Source of the DNA: Pseudomonas protegens
GTDB lineage: Bacteria; Pseudomonadota; Gammaproteobacteria; Pseudomonadales; Pseudomonadaceae
Reading direction: 5' to 3'
Assembly (NCBI RefSeq): GCF_003363755.1
Contig: NZ_CP031396.1
Location: 4,868,501-4,932,500, forward strand
DNA length: 64,000 nt
Under the pieces are notes generated by a model that was given only the letters and a program-made list of their open reading frames with translations, did no database searches and was not told the DNA's origin. The first letter of the stretch is position 1, and every line of letters starts with the position of its first letter. Positions 43,665 to 52,530 of this stretch are shown here, piece by piece. A program made the translations under genes and the position numbers.

Positions 43665-43716
43665 GGGATTTTTGCAGGCCATTTGATGCATTTCACATCG
43701 GTCAAGGGAGGGCGTG

Positions 43717-44223
43717 ATGAATATCCGCAGTTGGCTGGCTCTCGCCGTCGTAGCTGGGTTGCTCTATGCCCTTGGCTTCGTCAGCGGTGCCGGCAGCGAA
43801 CGCAGTAAGCAGCAGCGCCTGGACGAGGCTCGACTGCAACAATCCTTCGAGCAGGGCCAGGCGTTGGGCAGGGTCAAGGAGAAGGTGGTGGTCGAGTACG
43901 TCGATCGCGTCGTCAAGGTCTATCAGGCGGGCGCCACTATCACCAAGGAGGTTCCTATCTATGTTTCGAAAGCGGCTGATAACGCCTGCGTTGTACCTGC
44001 TGGTTTTGTCCGGGTGCACGACGCCGGTGCCGCCAACCTGCCCGTGGCCGCAGGCCCCGGCGTCGCTGATGACGCCGCCTCGGGCCTTGCACTCTCTACC
44101 GTCGCCGCCAGCGTCGTCGACAACTACAGCCAATGCCACGCAAACGCCGAGCAACTGAAAGCGTTGCAGCAGTGGGTGCGAAAGTCTCAGGCGTTGTTGC
44201 AAGGTGCCCCGGCGATGCACTGA
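43717..44223 (+). CDS. Rz-like inner-membrane spanin subunit
   Basis: The 168-residue protein has an N-terminal membrane anchor (WLALAVVAGLLYALGFVSG) and a charged helical region (SERSKQQRLDEARLQQSFEQGQALGRVKEKVVVEYVDRVVKVYQ), as in i-spanins. The ATG at 43717 follows AAGGGAGGG. Rz1 is nested in the +1 frame at 43961. Together they fuse inner and outer membranes in the last lysis step. Confidence 0.85.
   Translation: MNIRSWLALAVVAGLLYALGFVSGAGSERSKQQRLDEARLQQSFEQGQALGRVKEKVVVEYVDRVVKVYQAGATITKEVPIYVSKAADNACVVPAGFVRVHDAGAANLPVAAGPGVADDAASGLALSTVAASVVDNYSQCHANAEQLKALQQWVRKSQALLQGAPAMH
43961..44158 (+). CDS. Rz1-like outer-membrane lipoprotein spanin, nested in Rz
   Basis: The 65-residue protein lies wholly inside the Rz gene in another frame. 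A full AAGGAGG site (43945-43951) precedes the ATG by 9 nt. It has a lipoprotein signal with lipobox LSGC (MFRKRLITPALYLLVLSGC) and a Pro-rich mature part (TTPVPPTCPWPQAPAS), the Rz1 hallmark. Confidence 0.88.
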   Translation: MFRKRLITPALYLLVLSGCTTPVPPTCPWPQAPASLMTPPRALHSLPSPPASSTTTANATQTPSN

Positions 44224-44281
44224 CGGCCTTGAGACATTTATGAGATGGATCGCTGCCGCGGTGTGGGGCAGTTGAAATCAA

Positions 44282-44482
44282 ATGGACTTGTCGATGTTAA
44301 AAGAATGCAGATGTGGTCATTGCAAGCGACTGCTCGCCCGTGTGGGTGACTTTACCGAGCTCCAGATCAAATGTTCCCGCTGCGGAACCTTGAATCATGT
44401 GAAGGCCTCGAGCCTTGGGCAATCGCCTTTGAGCGACATGAAAACGCCACTCTCAGTGACGGACCATTCCACTCAAAGGTGA
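44282..44482 (+). CDS. Com-like zinc-finger protein
   Basis: This 66-residue protein carries CRCGHCKRLLARVGDFTELQIKCSRCGTLN, a Com-type Cys4 zinc finger. In phage Mu, Com binds mom mRNA and activates its translation. A shorter start at 44294 is possible. No Mom-like or methylase gene follows; the next gene is unrelated. The end-of-tail-module position mirrors the right end of Mu. Confidence 0.8.
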   Translation: MDLSMLKECRCGHCKRLLARVGDFTELQIKCSRCGTLNHVKASSLGQSPLSDMKTPLSVTDHSTQR

Positions 44483-44487
44483 AAAAT

Positions 44488-44820
44488 ATGAACGCAGTAA
44501 CCATGGGCAAGCACTTCATTACCGTATTCCCAAAAGGGATTGTGGAGATCGTTTCGGCCGCTCAAAACACCGGTGGCTTGATCATCCAGACGGGGTTGAT
44601 CAAGACCTCGACCGGTGTTGTCGATCTGTATGTGGGACCGACCGGCTCTTCCATCTCCAATTCGGCCGTCATCTTCTCTGGCAACGGCTCTAGCATTTCC
44701 GGCAGCGACTCCGAGATTGTCATGCCGTACCCGATCCGTATTCCCGCAGGCCAGGCATTGTGGGCATACGCATCCACTCCGGGTGGCGCGATCGCTTTGA
44801 CTTGGGACTTGCTGGCCTGA
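44488..44820 (+). CDS. Unrecognised 110-residue beta-rich protein
   Basis: It begins at ATG 44488 behind AAAGGTGAAAAAT, 5 nt after the Com-like gene. The sequence is rich in Gly, Ser, Ile and Val with short alternating strands (GVVDLYVGPTGSSISNSAVIFSG; PIRIPAGQALWAYAST) and no Cys, signal peptide or membrane segment. It looks like a small jelly-roll or fibre-tip-like domain. Position next to Com suggests Com-controlled translation. The following 245 bp before cinA hold no gene I can see. Confidence 0.6.
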   Translation: MNAVTMGKHFITVFPKGIVEIVSAAQNTGGLIIQTGLIKTSTGVVDLYVGPTGSSISNSAVIFSGNGSSISGSDSEIVMPYPIRIPAGQALWAYASTPGGAIALTWDLLA

Positions 44821-45065
44821 CATTGCTGCGCAGAGAAGAGGGATCAACAGGCGCCGGTGCTTTTGCTCATTTCGGCAGGCTTTGATCGCTGGACTAGCCG
44901 CGTCAGCTTGGTGGCTGGCGCTGTTCCTGACGCAATGATGGACTGTTCGCGCCAGATCCTCTGAAGCCTTGTTCCAGAGCCGTTGGTTTTCCTGACAGCT
45001 TGTCACTTGCAAGCCTTCTTTCCTGGTGTACGGTAAGCACACGCCAGCCCCATCAGGAGAGAACT

Positions 45066-45566
45066 GTGAAAGAAATTACCCAGCTTGCCGCTGAACTCGG
45101 TCGGCGTCTGCAGGTTCTGAATGCCCACGTCACCACGGCGGAGTCCTGCACTGGCGGCGGGATTGCCGAGGCGATCACGCGGATCCCGGGCAGTTCGGCC
45201 TGGTTTGAGGCCGGTTATGTCACCTACTCCAACCGCCAGAAGACCCTCCAATTGAATGTGCCGGCCGATTTGTTCAATTCGGTTGGTGCGGTCAGTCGTG
45301 AAGTGGTAGAGGCCATGGTCCGTGGGGCACAGGCCAAGAGTCATGCGCATTTTGCGGTGGCGGTCAGTGGTATCGCTGGGCCGGATGGCGGTTCTGCGCA
45401 GAAGCCGGTGGGTACGGTTTGGCTGGCCTGGGGCGCGGGAGAGACGTTGACCTCCGAGTGCCGGCACTTCCCCGGGAATCGCGATGAGGTTCGCCGACAA
45501 ACGGTGAAGGCCGCGCTAGAGGGGTTGCTGCAACACGCTGCAGCAGAAATCGCAAATCAGGGGTAG
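45066..45566 (+). CDS. cinA: CinA C-terminal domain nicotinamide-nucleotide amidase
   Basis: The 166-residue protein (CinA C-terminal/PncC type) hydrolyses NMN to nicotinate mononucleotide. [16 protein letters not shown] and [12 protein letters not shown] are family signatures. GTG start behind CAGGAGAG. It lies immediately before recA, as in many bacteria, and marks the right edge of the tailocin locus. Confidence 0.94.
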   Translation: MKEITQLAAELGRRLQVLNAHVTTAESCTGGGIAEAITRIPGSSAWFEAGYVTYSNRQKTLQLNVPADLFNSVGAVSREVVEAMVRGAQAKSHAHFAVAVSGIAGPDGGSAQKPVGTVWLAWGAGETLTSECRHFPGNRDEVRRQTVKAALEGLLQHAAAEIANQG

Positions 45567-45593
45567 GCGATCCTCGAGCGCTGTGGAATAATA

Positions 45594-45609
45594 CTGGCTA
45601 CTTATACAG
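45594..45609 (+). promoter_or_regulatory. LexA (SOS) box of recA
   Basis: CTGGCTACTTATACAG fits CTG-N10-CAG with an AT-rich right half, 40 bp before the recA start. Confidence 0.85.
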
Positions 45610-45649
45610 GTGTTGGCCGTCAGGCCTTATTGATTACGTGAGGACTTTA

Positions 45650-46702
45650 ATGGACGACAACAAGAAGAAAGCCTTGGCTGCGGCCCTGGGTCAGATCGAA
45701 CGTCAATTCGGCAAGGGTGCCGTAATGCGTATGGGCGATCATGACCGTCAGGCGATCCCGGCCATTTCCACTGGCTCTCTGGGTCTGGACATTGCTCTGG
45801 GCATTGGCGGTCTGCCAAAAGGCCGTATCGTTGAAATCTACGGCCCTGAGTCGTCCGGTAAGACCACTCTGACCCTGTCGGTCATTGCCCAGGCGCAGAA
45901 AGCCGGTGCCACTTGTGCCTTCGTCGACGCCGAGCACGCGCTGGATCCGGAATACGCCGGCAAGCTGGGTGTCAATGTCGACGACCTGCTGGTTTCTCAG
46001 CCGGATACCGGCGAGCAGGCCCTGGAAATCACCGACATGCTGGTGCGCTCCAACGCGGTTGACGTGATCATCGTCGACTCCGTGGCGGCCCTGGTGCCCA
46101 AGGCTGAAATCGAAGGCGAGATGGGTGACATGCACGTTGGCCTGCAAGCCCGCTTGATGTCCCAGGCGCTGCGTAAAATCACCGGTAACATCAAGAATGC
46201 CAACTGCCTGGTGATCTTCATCAACCAGATCCGCATGAAGATCGGTGTGATGTTCGGCAGCCCGGAAACCACCACCGGTGGTAACGCGCTGAAGTTCTAC
46301 GCTTCGGTTCGTCTGGATATCCGTCGTACCGGCGCGGTGAAGGAAGGCGACGAGGTGGTCGGTAGCGAAACCCGAGTCAAGATCGTCAAGAACAAGGTGG
46401 CTCCGCCGTTCCGTCAGGCCGAGTTCCAGATTCTTTACGGCAAGGGTATCTACCTCAACGGCGAAATCATCGATCTGGGCGTGCTGCATGGTTTCCTGGA
46501 GAAATCCGGTGCCTGGTACAGCTACCAGGGCAACAAGATCGGCCAGGGCAAGGCCAACTCGGCCAAGTTCCTGCAGGACAATCCGGAAATCGGCAACGCG
46601 CTGGAGAAGCAGATCCGCGAGAAGCTGCTGACCGCTTCGCCAGACGTCAAAGCCAATCCGGTCAAAGAGACCGAAGACGATATGGCCGACGCTGATATCT
46701 GA
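45650..46702 (+). CDS. recA: Recombinase RecA
   Basis: The 350-residue RecA has Walker A GPESSGKT (residues 65-72) and the typical start [30 protein letters not shown]. It carries out homologous recombination, acts as LexA co-protease and, by inference, triggers cleavage of the tailocin repressor at 12486. A LexA box controls it. recX follows 8 bp after the stop. Confidence 0.99.
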   Translation: MDDNKKKALAAALGQIERQFGKGAVMRMGDHDRQAIPAISTGSLGLDIALGIGGLPKGRIVEIYGPESSGKTTLTLSVIAQAQKAGATCAFVDAEHALDPEYAGKLGVNVDDLLVSQPDTGEQALEITDMLVRSNAVDVIIVDSVAALVPKAEIEGEMGDMHVGLQARLMSQALRKITGNIKNANCLVIFINQIRMKIGVMFGSPETTTGGNALKFYASVRLDIRRTGAVKEGDEVVGSETRVKIVKNKVAPPFRQAEFQILYGKGIYLNGEIIDLGVLHGFLEKSGAWYSYQGNKIGQGKANSAKFLQDNPEIGNALEKQIREKLLTASPDVKANPVKETEDDMADADI

Positions 46703-46710
46703 TTGATCCA

Positions 46711-47178
46711 ATGACCGCCGTACTCGATACCCTCGTCGCGGTGCGGCGAACTGCAATGGACCTGCTCGCGCGACGCGAGCACGGTCGAGTCGAGCTGACG
46801 CGTAAACTGCGTCAGCGCGGCGCTCCTCCTGAAATGATCGAAGTCGCCCTGGACCGTTTGACGGAAGAGGGGCTGCTGTCCGAATCCCGTTATCTCGAAA
46901 GTTTTGTTTCCTATCGTGCGCGCTCAGGTTACGGGCCGATGCGTATTCGCGAAGAGCTCAGCCAGCGTGGCTTGCAGCGAGGTGATATCGATCTTGCGCT
47001 GCGCGAGTGCGGTATCGACTGGCAAGAGCAGTTGCGAGACGTCTGGCAGCGCAAGTTTGCCGGGCAGTTTCCTGTGGATGCCCGTGAACGGGCCAAGCAA
47101 GGGCGCTTTCTGAGTTATCGCGGGTATTCTATGGACATGATCGGCCGTCTATTGAGCGGCCGAGGGATGGATGACTGA
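46711..47178 (+). CDS. recX: RecA regulator RecX
   Basis: The 155-residue RecX has the family pattern [19 protein letters not shown] and [15 protein letters not shown]. It modulates RecA filaments and is cotranscribed with recA. Confidence 0.95.
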   Translation: MTAVLDTLVAVRRTAMDLLARREHGRVELTRKLRQRGAPPEMIEVALDRLTEEGLLSESRYLESFVSYRARSGYGPMRIREELSQRGLQRGDIDLALRECGIDWQEQLRDVWQRKFAGQFPVDARERAKQGRFLSYRGYSMDMIGRLLSGRGMDD

Positions 47179-47184
47179 AGTTGT

Positions 47185-47207
47185 ACCCGCTGCCTGGTGC
47201 AGCGGGT
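47185..47207. terminator. Hairpin between convergent recX and LOG genes
   Basis: ACCCGCTGC (47185-47193) and GCAGCGGGT (47199-47207), loop CTGGT. No clear T run on either side, so it is a weak bidirectional terminator candidate. Confidence 0.5.
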
Positions 47208-47218
47208 GATGGTGCAGG

Positions 47219-48337
47219 TCAGCTGACTTTGCTGGTTTCTCGTGCGCGCTGGCGGGTCTCGGATTGTTGCCTGGTCCAGTTCTCCGGCAGGTTGATAAAG
47301 TCGATCAGTTCCCGCAGACGGCCGTTGTCACGAGCGTTGAAAACGAACGATAGCCGCGTCAGATGGCTGAACTGAACTTCGTCGTGCTCCTCTCCACTGT
47401 AGGTATGTTGCCGAAACTGGCCACTCAGGCACAGGTCGGCGAATGCTATCTGCATGTGTTCCAGCGCCTGCTCATTGAGGCTGTGGTTCATGCGGATGAC
47501 AAACTCCTGTTTCAGCCAGCGGCTGGAGTGGAAGTTGGCGTAGAACTGCTGGATTTCCTTAACTGCTTCTTCGGTGCTGTGTACCAGGCGCACCAGCTTC
47601 ATGTCGCTGGGCAGGATGTAGCGATTGGCCTCCAGTTGGTTATGGATGAAGTCCAGGGCGCCTTGCCAGAACTGCCCGCCAGGTGCGTCCAGCAATACCA
47701 CCGGTACCAGAGGGCTTTTGCCGGTCTGGATCAGGGTCAGGACCTCCAGGGCTTCGTCCAGGGTGCCGAAACCACCAGGGCAAAGCACCAAGGCATCGGC
47801 TTCCTTGACGAAAAACAGCTTGCGTGTGAAGAAAAAGTGGAACGACAGCAGGTTTTCCGTGCCGCCCACAGTGGGGTTGGCATGCTGTTCGAAGGGCAGG
47901 GTGATGTTGAAGCCCAGGCTGTGCTCCAGCCCTGCGCCATCATGAGCCGCTGCCATGATGCCGCCGCCAGCGCCGGTGATCACCATCAGGTCCGAGCGGG
48001 CCAGGGCCGCTCCCAGTTCCTTGGCCATGGCATAAAGCGGATGTTCGCTGGGCGTTCGCGCCGAGCCGAATACCGTCACTTTGCGCCGGCCCTTGAACTG
48101 TTCCAGTACCCGGAAGGCATGTTCCAGCTCGCGTAGCGCTTGCAGGGTAATCTTGGCGTTCCAGCGGTTGAGGTCGTCCTCGGCCATGCGCAGGACGGTG
48201 AGAACCATGTCGCGGTAGAGGGGGATATTCGGGCTGTTGGGGGCAATCTGGTTGAGTTGCGCTTCGACCTGGCTTGTGAGGTCGACGCCCTTGCTTTGGA
48301 AATGACGAGTTAACAGGTCATTCGATTGGTAAGGCAT
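47219..48337 (-). CDS. LOG-family nucleotide 5'-monophosphate nucleosidase
   Basis: The 372-residue protein has the LOG/PpnN core motif PGGFGTLDE and GSARTPSEHPLY, ITGAGGGIMAAA. Family members release bases from nucleoside monophosphates (cytokinin riboside phosphoribohydrolase activity). The N-terminal extension of about 80 residues makes it the longer class. It converges on recX. The 453-bp gap upstream (48338-48790) holds a 7-bp CGACACA/TGTGTCG hairpin (48394-48410) but no gene I can support. Confidence 0.9.
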   Translation of the reverse strand: MPYQSNDLLTRHFQSKGVDLTSQVEAQLNQIAPNSPNIPLYRDMVLTVLRMAEDDLNRWNAKITLQALRELEHAFRVLEQFKGRRKVTVFGSARTPSEHPLYAMAKELGAALARSDLMVITGAGGGIMAAAHDGAGLEHSLGFNITLPFEQHANPTVGGTENLLSFHFFFTRKLFFVKEADALVLCPGGFGTLDEALEVLTLIQTGKSPLVPVVLLDAPGGQFWQGALDFIHNQLEANRYILPSDMKLVRLVHSTEEAVKEIQQFYANFHSSRWLKQEFVIRMNHSLNEQALEHMQIAFADLCLSGQFRQHTYSGEEHDEVQFSHLTRLSFVFNARDNGRLRELIDFINLPENWTRQQSETRQRARETSKVS

Positions 48338-48790
48338 TCAGCTTCTCCTTCTGCACAGAACCTTGTGCACGGCCGAGGTATTCGAACGTGCCACGACACA
48401 ACCTGTGTCGCTGCTTGCTCAGCCCAGCGTGTGAGCAACTCTCTTGACCCGATCACCGCTGACCGTCGCTGGGCAGCGATCGAGGTATCCACAGAGGTTC
48501 TGCTTTCCTTTATTAAGAAAAAATTGCACTGCAAGACGCACAAGAACGGCCTCCTGAACCGTCCTGGAACAGTCGATGGGAACCTTCGGACATGACTTGA
48601 TCATGTGCCCATAAAGTCTTGGCTGGCAACCGCTTCTTAGTGAATTTAGCGGCCTTGGCACCATTGGTCAGGCGCCGCGGCAAGGGCTCGAGCCTCTGAT
48701 TTACTAAAGTGCAGCGCTCGGTTCAGGAGCCGGCTCCAGGAAGGGGGCGCGGCCATCCGTCCGTGCAAGCCGAGGGCAGGGAGGCAAGGG

Positions 48791-48985
48791 ATGACCACTG
48801 TCGTGTTGGAAGTCGATCCGCAGTTGTACCAGCTGTTGCAAGCTGCGGCGGCAGCCCATCATTTGAGTCTTGAGGAAGAGTGCCGGCGTCGCTTGGCGGG
48901 GGAGGAGCGGCCTTCGCGATATCTGCAGGCCCTGGTAGCGGAGTTGCGCGCCGATGATCAGCAGCGGCGCGCGTCCCGTCCTTGA
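48791..48985 (+). CDS. Small hypothetical protein, possibly ribbon-helix-helix
   Basis: The 64-residue protein begins MTTVVLEVDPQLYQLLQAAAAAHHLSLEEECRRRL, one strand followed by two helices, resembling RHH/FitA-type DNA binders. GGGAGGCAAGGG site before the ATG. No toxin gene accompanies it. Ends 1 bp from the convergent next gene. Confidence 0.65.
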   Translation: MTTVVLEVDPQLYQLLQAAAAAHHLSLEEECRRRLAGEERPSRYLQALVAELRADDQQRRASRP

Positions 48986-48986
48986 T

Positions 48987-49412
48987 TCACTTCTTCTTGG
49001 GCGTGTTTTGGGAAGGGCAATCCGATTCCTGGAAGCGCGCTGAGGCTACAGGGCGATTGGTGCGGTTTTCGGTGAACTCGTAGCGCATGACTGCGCCTTT
49101 GGCCATCAGCTTGCGGTAGTTGGGGTTACGGCAGACGCTGGCACCCAGCTGCAAGTAGACGGCCTTGGGGTTGGCACGCATTTGTTCGGCGTGGCCGGCC
49201 TGGACGCTGAGGTGATTGATCAACTCCTTGCCTTCAACGGTATAACCCTGATCGAGAATGTTCTCGTTGACTTCCCGGGGAGTGCCGACGTTGCTTTCCG
49301 CAGCGACCTTCTCCAGCATTTTGCTCAGTTCGAACTCTTGCAAGGACGCAGCCTGGACACCCAGGGGCAAGGCCAGCAGAAGGGCGACGGTAGGGATGGT
49401 AAAGCGCAACAT
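48987..49412 (-). CDS. Secreted PA3611-like protein
   Basis: The 141-residue protein has a Sec signal (LRFTIPTVALLLALPLGVQA) and the conserved LQEFELSKMLEKVAAESN...NENILDQGYTVEGKELINHLSV with two Cys (ASVCRN, ESDCP). It matches the P. aeruginosa PA3611 family, described as a quorum-sensing-regulated virulence factor. Likely periplasmic or secreted; mechanism unknown. Confidence 0.82.
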   Translation of the reverse strand: MLRFTIPTVALLLALPLGVQAASLQEFELSKMLEKVAAESNVGTPREVNENILDQGYTVEGKELINHLSVQAGHAEQMRANPKAVYLQLGASVCRNPNYRKLMAKGAVMRYEFTENRTNRPVASARFQESDCPSQNTPKKK

Positions 49413-49603
49413 GAAACTCTCCTGGTGCAGTGACTGATGCTTCGACCAGCCACTCGACTGTGCGTTCAGTGGCGACGAATTATAGGGGGAGAGCTAGGAA
49501 GGCGGTACAGGTTTGAACAGATGGCTCTGATAAACTTGTCCGACTTTTTACCCCTTCGAGTTATTTCCGTGTCTATTCCTGTCCTTTGCCGGTGTGCTCA
49601 GCG

Positions 49604-50314
49604 ATGAGCCATGCGGTATCCCGTCTACGTGATCTGCGCATGGCTCGTGCGGTCAAACCCTTTTTTGCGCGGGGCTCACGCGCTGAGCGCTGCCCGCGTT
49701 GCCGAGTGATTCCCAGCCATTGCCTGTGTGCCTGGCGGCCCAAGGTCAGCGCCGAGTCGGCCATGTGCCTGGTGATGCACGATGTGGAGCCGCTCAAACC
49801 GAGTAATACCGGCTGGTTGATCGCTGATGTGATTGCCGATACCTGGGCGTTTCACTGGTCCCGTACCGAAGTCGATCCGCAATTGCTGGCCTTACTGGCT
49901 GATCCGCAGTGGCAGCCTTATATCGTCTTTCCCGGAGAGTTCGTGGCCCCCGAGCGAGTGGTCAGCGAGGTCCGGCAGGAGGAAGGCAAGCGCCCGCTGT
50001 TCATTCTGCTGGATGCCACCTGGAGCGAAGCCCGCAAGATGTTTCGCAAGAGCCCCTATCTTGAGCACTTGCCGGTGCTTAGCCTGTCATCGGAGAAGCT
50101 CTCGCGCTACAAGTTGCGGCGCTCCAAGCGTGATGACCATTTCTGTACCGCCGAGGTAGCTGCCCTGTGCCTGGAGTTGGCGGGGGACGAGCAGGTCAGC
50201 CAGGTCATGGACGCCTACCTTGACGTATTCAGCACTCATTACCTGTCGGCGAAGTTCCAGAAGGCCATCGATCCTCTGGATGAAGTGCACTCCCGGCTCA
50301 AGCCCTTTGTGTAG
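49604..50314 (+). CDS. DTW-domain tRNA-uridine aminocarboxypropyltransferase
   Basis: The 236-residue DTW-domain protein (TapT/TuaA type, making acp3U in tRNA) has a zinc-binding CPRCRVIPSHCLC and the DTW region LLDATWSEARKMFRKSPYL with SKRDDHFCTAEV near the end. Start ATG 49604 chosen; ATG 49640 is possible. The 3' end overlaps the convergent EamA gene by 17 bp. Confidence 0.88.
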   Translation: MSHAVSRLRDLRMARAVKPFFARGSRAERCPRCRVIPSHCLCAWRPKVSAESAMCLVMHDVEPLKPSNTGWLIADVIADTWAFHWSRTEVDPQLLALLADPQWQPYIVFPGEFVAPERVVSEVRQEEGKRPLFILLDATWSEARKMFRKSPYLEHLPVLSLSSEKLSRYKLRRSKRDDHFCTAEVAALCLELAGDEQVSQVMDAYLDVFSTHYLSAKFQKAIDPLDEVHSRLKPFV

Positions 50315-51206
50315 TGGCGGCGCTGGCCTGGGGTTTTTGCGGCCATAGCTGGGCCACCAACATGCCGCTGAGCATGAGTGCGCAGCCGAAGTAACCGCGC
50401 AGCTGCAGTGATTCATCCAGCAGCCAGGCCCCGGCGATGGCGGCAAACACGGCTTCGAGGGACAGAATGATTGCCGCGTGGGAGGCGATCGCGTCCCTCT
50501 GGGCAATCACTTGCAGGGTGTAGCCGATGCCGACAGCAATCACGCCCCCGTAAAGAATGGCCGGACCGGCGGCGACAATCGCGTTCCAGTGAATCGGCTC
50601 CAGGCACAGCGCAAGGATCAGGCTCACCACTGAACAGGTGGCAAATTGTAGGAAGGCCAGGCGAATCGGGTCGTGGCGGCTGGCGAATACGCCCACCAGA
50701 ATCACGTGTGCGCCCCAGACAAAGGCGCCGATCAATTGCAGCCAGTCGCCGGACGCAACGTGAAAGCTGTCGCTGACGGTCAACAGGAACATGCCCACCA
50801 CGGCCAGCACCGCGCCGAGCCAGGTACCTAGTCCCGTCTTGTGGCCGATCAGCAGTCCCAGCAGCGGCACTACAATGACGTAGAGCCCGGTGATGAACCC
50901 GGCATTGGTTACGCTGGTAAACATCAGACCGACCTGCTGCAGGTTGATCCCCAGAGTAAGGGCCAGGCCCATGAGTACGCCGCCCAGCAACAGGCCACGA
51001 TTGAGCAGGGGGACGGGGTGGCGATCGGCGGGCGTTCTGCGTAGTACCAGTGGTAGCAGGCAGAGTGAGCCCAGAGCAAAACGCAGGCCGGAATAGAGGA
51101 AGGGGCCGATATGATCCATGCCGGAGGATTGTGCGACAAACGCAGCCCCCCAGATGACAGCGGTGATCAGCATCAGGACATCGGCACGCAAGGCTTGGCT
51201 TCGCAT
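50298..51206 (-). CDS. EamA/DMT-family transporter
   Basis: The 302-residue membrane protein has ten predicted hydrophobic helices arranged as two EamA repeats (about 8-135 and 145-285). Family members export metabolites or amino acids; substrate unknown. I chose the start MRSQALRADVLM (51206) behind AAGAGAG over a longer frame to 51281. Confidence 0.9.
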   Translation of the reverse strand: MRSQALRADVLMLITAVIWGAAFVAQSSGMDHIGPFLYSGLRFALGSLCLLPLVLRRTPADRHPVPLLNRGLLLGGVLMGLALTLGINLQQVGLMFTSVTNAGFITGLYVIVVPLLGLLIGHKTGLGTWLGAVLAVVGMFLLTVSDSFHVASGDWLQLIGAFVWGAHVILVGVFASRHDPIRLAFLQFATCSVVSLILALCLEPIHWNAIVAAGPAILYGGVIAVGIGYTLQVIAQRDAIASHAAIILSLEAVFAAIAGAWLLDESLQLRGYFGCALMLSGMLVAQLWPQKPQASAATTQRA

Positions 51207-51443
51207 GAGGGCTCTCTTATTAGTTAGCTGGCTAAGATGCCGCAAAGCTTCACGCTTGACCACCCTGGCTTCGCTGGGCATGCTTGGCGCCGATTAGGGC
51301 GCCAGCGCTTTTTGAACCACCGTTTTGCTCAGGCTTTTCGCGGTGTTCGTGCTCTTTGGGTATCGCATTCTGGCGAGCCCCCATGTTGCTGGGTGAGGGC
51401 TGAATGCATCAGTCCTGCCATGAAAAACAGGATCATTTGAAAA

Positions 51444-52094
51444 ATGGCCACATACGAAATCCTGATTGCCGATGACCACCCGCTTTTTCGCAGTGCACTG
51501 CATCAAGCTGTCACTCTGGGCTTGGGTCCTGATGTGCGTCTGGTGGAAGTGGCGAGCATCGCCGAGCTGGAAGCCCGCCTCACCGAAAAAGCTGACTGGG
51601 ATCTGGTGCTGTTGGACCTGAACATGCCTGGTGCCTACGGTTTTTCTGGCCTGGTGCTGTTGCGCGGGCAGTATCCGCAGATTCCGGTGGTGATGGTTTC
51701 GGCGCAGGAAGAAGCGTCCGTCATGGTTCGCTCCCGCGAGTTCGGGGCCAGCGGTTTCATTCCCAAGTCCAGCTCCCTGGAAGTCATTCAGCAGGCGGTG
51801 CGCAGCGTCCTTGATGGTGACGTCTGGTGGCCGCCGCAAGCTTTTGAAGAAGTCAGTGTTTCGGCGGAAGCCAAGGCCGCGAGCGAAGGCCTGGCAAGCC
51901 TGACGCCTCAGCAGTTTCGGGTACTGACCATGGTCTGCGAGGGGTTGTTGAACAAGCAGATCGCTTATGAGCTGAGTGTTTCCGAGGCGACAATCAAGGC
52001 TCACGTGACGGCAATTTTCCGCAAGCTCGGGGTTCGCACCCGGACCCAGGCGGCCTTGCTCTTGCAACAACTTGAGTCAATTTCCAGCCATTAA
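51444..52094 (+). CDS. erdR: LuxR/NarL-type response regulator (ErdR-like)
   Basis: The 216-residue protein has an N-terminal receiver with Asp10-Asp11 and phospho-acceptor Asp58 (LLDLNMPG), and a C-terminal LuxR HTH (LTPQQFRVLTMVCEGLLNKQIAYELSVSEATIKAHV). Position before dgkA matches ErdR of P. aeruginosa (PA3604), which belongs to the ethanol-oxidation regulatory network. The cognate kinase is not in this window. Confidence 0.88.
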   Translation: MATYEILIADDHPLFRSALHQAVTLGLGPDVRLVEVASIAELEARLTEKADWDLVLLDLNMPGAYGFSGLVLLRGQYPQIPVVMVSAQEEASVMVRSREFGASGFIPKSSSLEVIQQAVRSVLDGDVWWPPQAFEEVSVSAEAKAASEGLASLTPQQFRVLTMVCEGLLNKQIAYELSVSEATIKAHVTAIFRKLGVRTRTQAALLLQQLESISSH

Positions 52095-52167
52095 CCCACG
52101 GGTTGTTCACGCTTTTTTGACTTTGGTTGAACTAGTTTCCCCACTCCTCTTTTCAGTTGCTCAGCTT

Positions 52168-52530
52168 ATGTCGCCTTTCAAAGGTCAAACCGGTCTCAAA
52201 CGTATCCTCAACGCCGCCGGCTATTCGTTCGATGGCTTGCGCGCCGCCTTCACCGGCGAGGCGGCATTTCGTCAGTTGGTGTTGCTCAACGTGATCCTGA
52301 TTCCCTTGAGCTTCCTGCTCAACGTCAGCCGGGTCGAGCGCGCGCTGCTGATTGCCGTGTGCCTGCTGGCGCTGATCGTCGAATTGCTCAACTCGGCGGT
52401 GGAGGCAGCGATCGACCGGATTTCCCTGGATCGTCACCCGTTGTCGAAGAACGCCAAGGACATGGGCAGCGCGGCGCAGTTTGTCGCCCTGAGCATGATC
52501 ACCATCGTGTGGGCCGTGATCCTGATCTAA
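52168..52530 (+). CDS. dgkA: Diacylglycerol kinase
   Basis: The 120-residue integral membrane kinase (three TM helices) has EAAFRQL and the signature ELLNSAVEAAIDRIS. It recycles diacylglycerol to phosphatidic acid. The ATG at 52168 gives the usual family length. Confidence 0.94.
   Translation: MSPFKGQTGLKRILNAAGYSFDGLRAAFTGEAAFRQLVLLNVILIPLSFLLNVSRVERALLIAVCLLALIVELLNSAVEAAIDRISLDRHPLSKNAKDMGSAAQFVALSMITIVWAVILI

Noticed and set aside
12300-45065. Possibility of an intact prophage
   Set aside because: No integrase, attachment repeats, replication, capsid, portal or terminase genes were seen, and the flanks mutS and cinA are intact.
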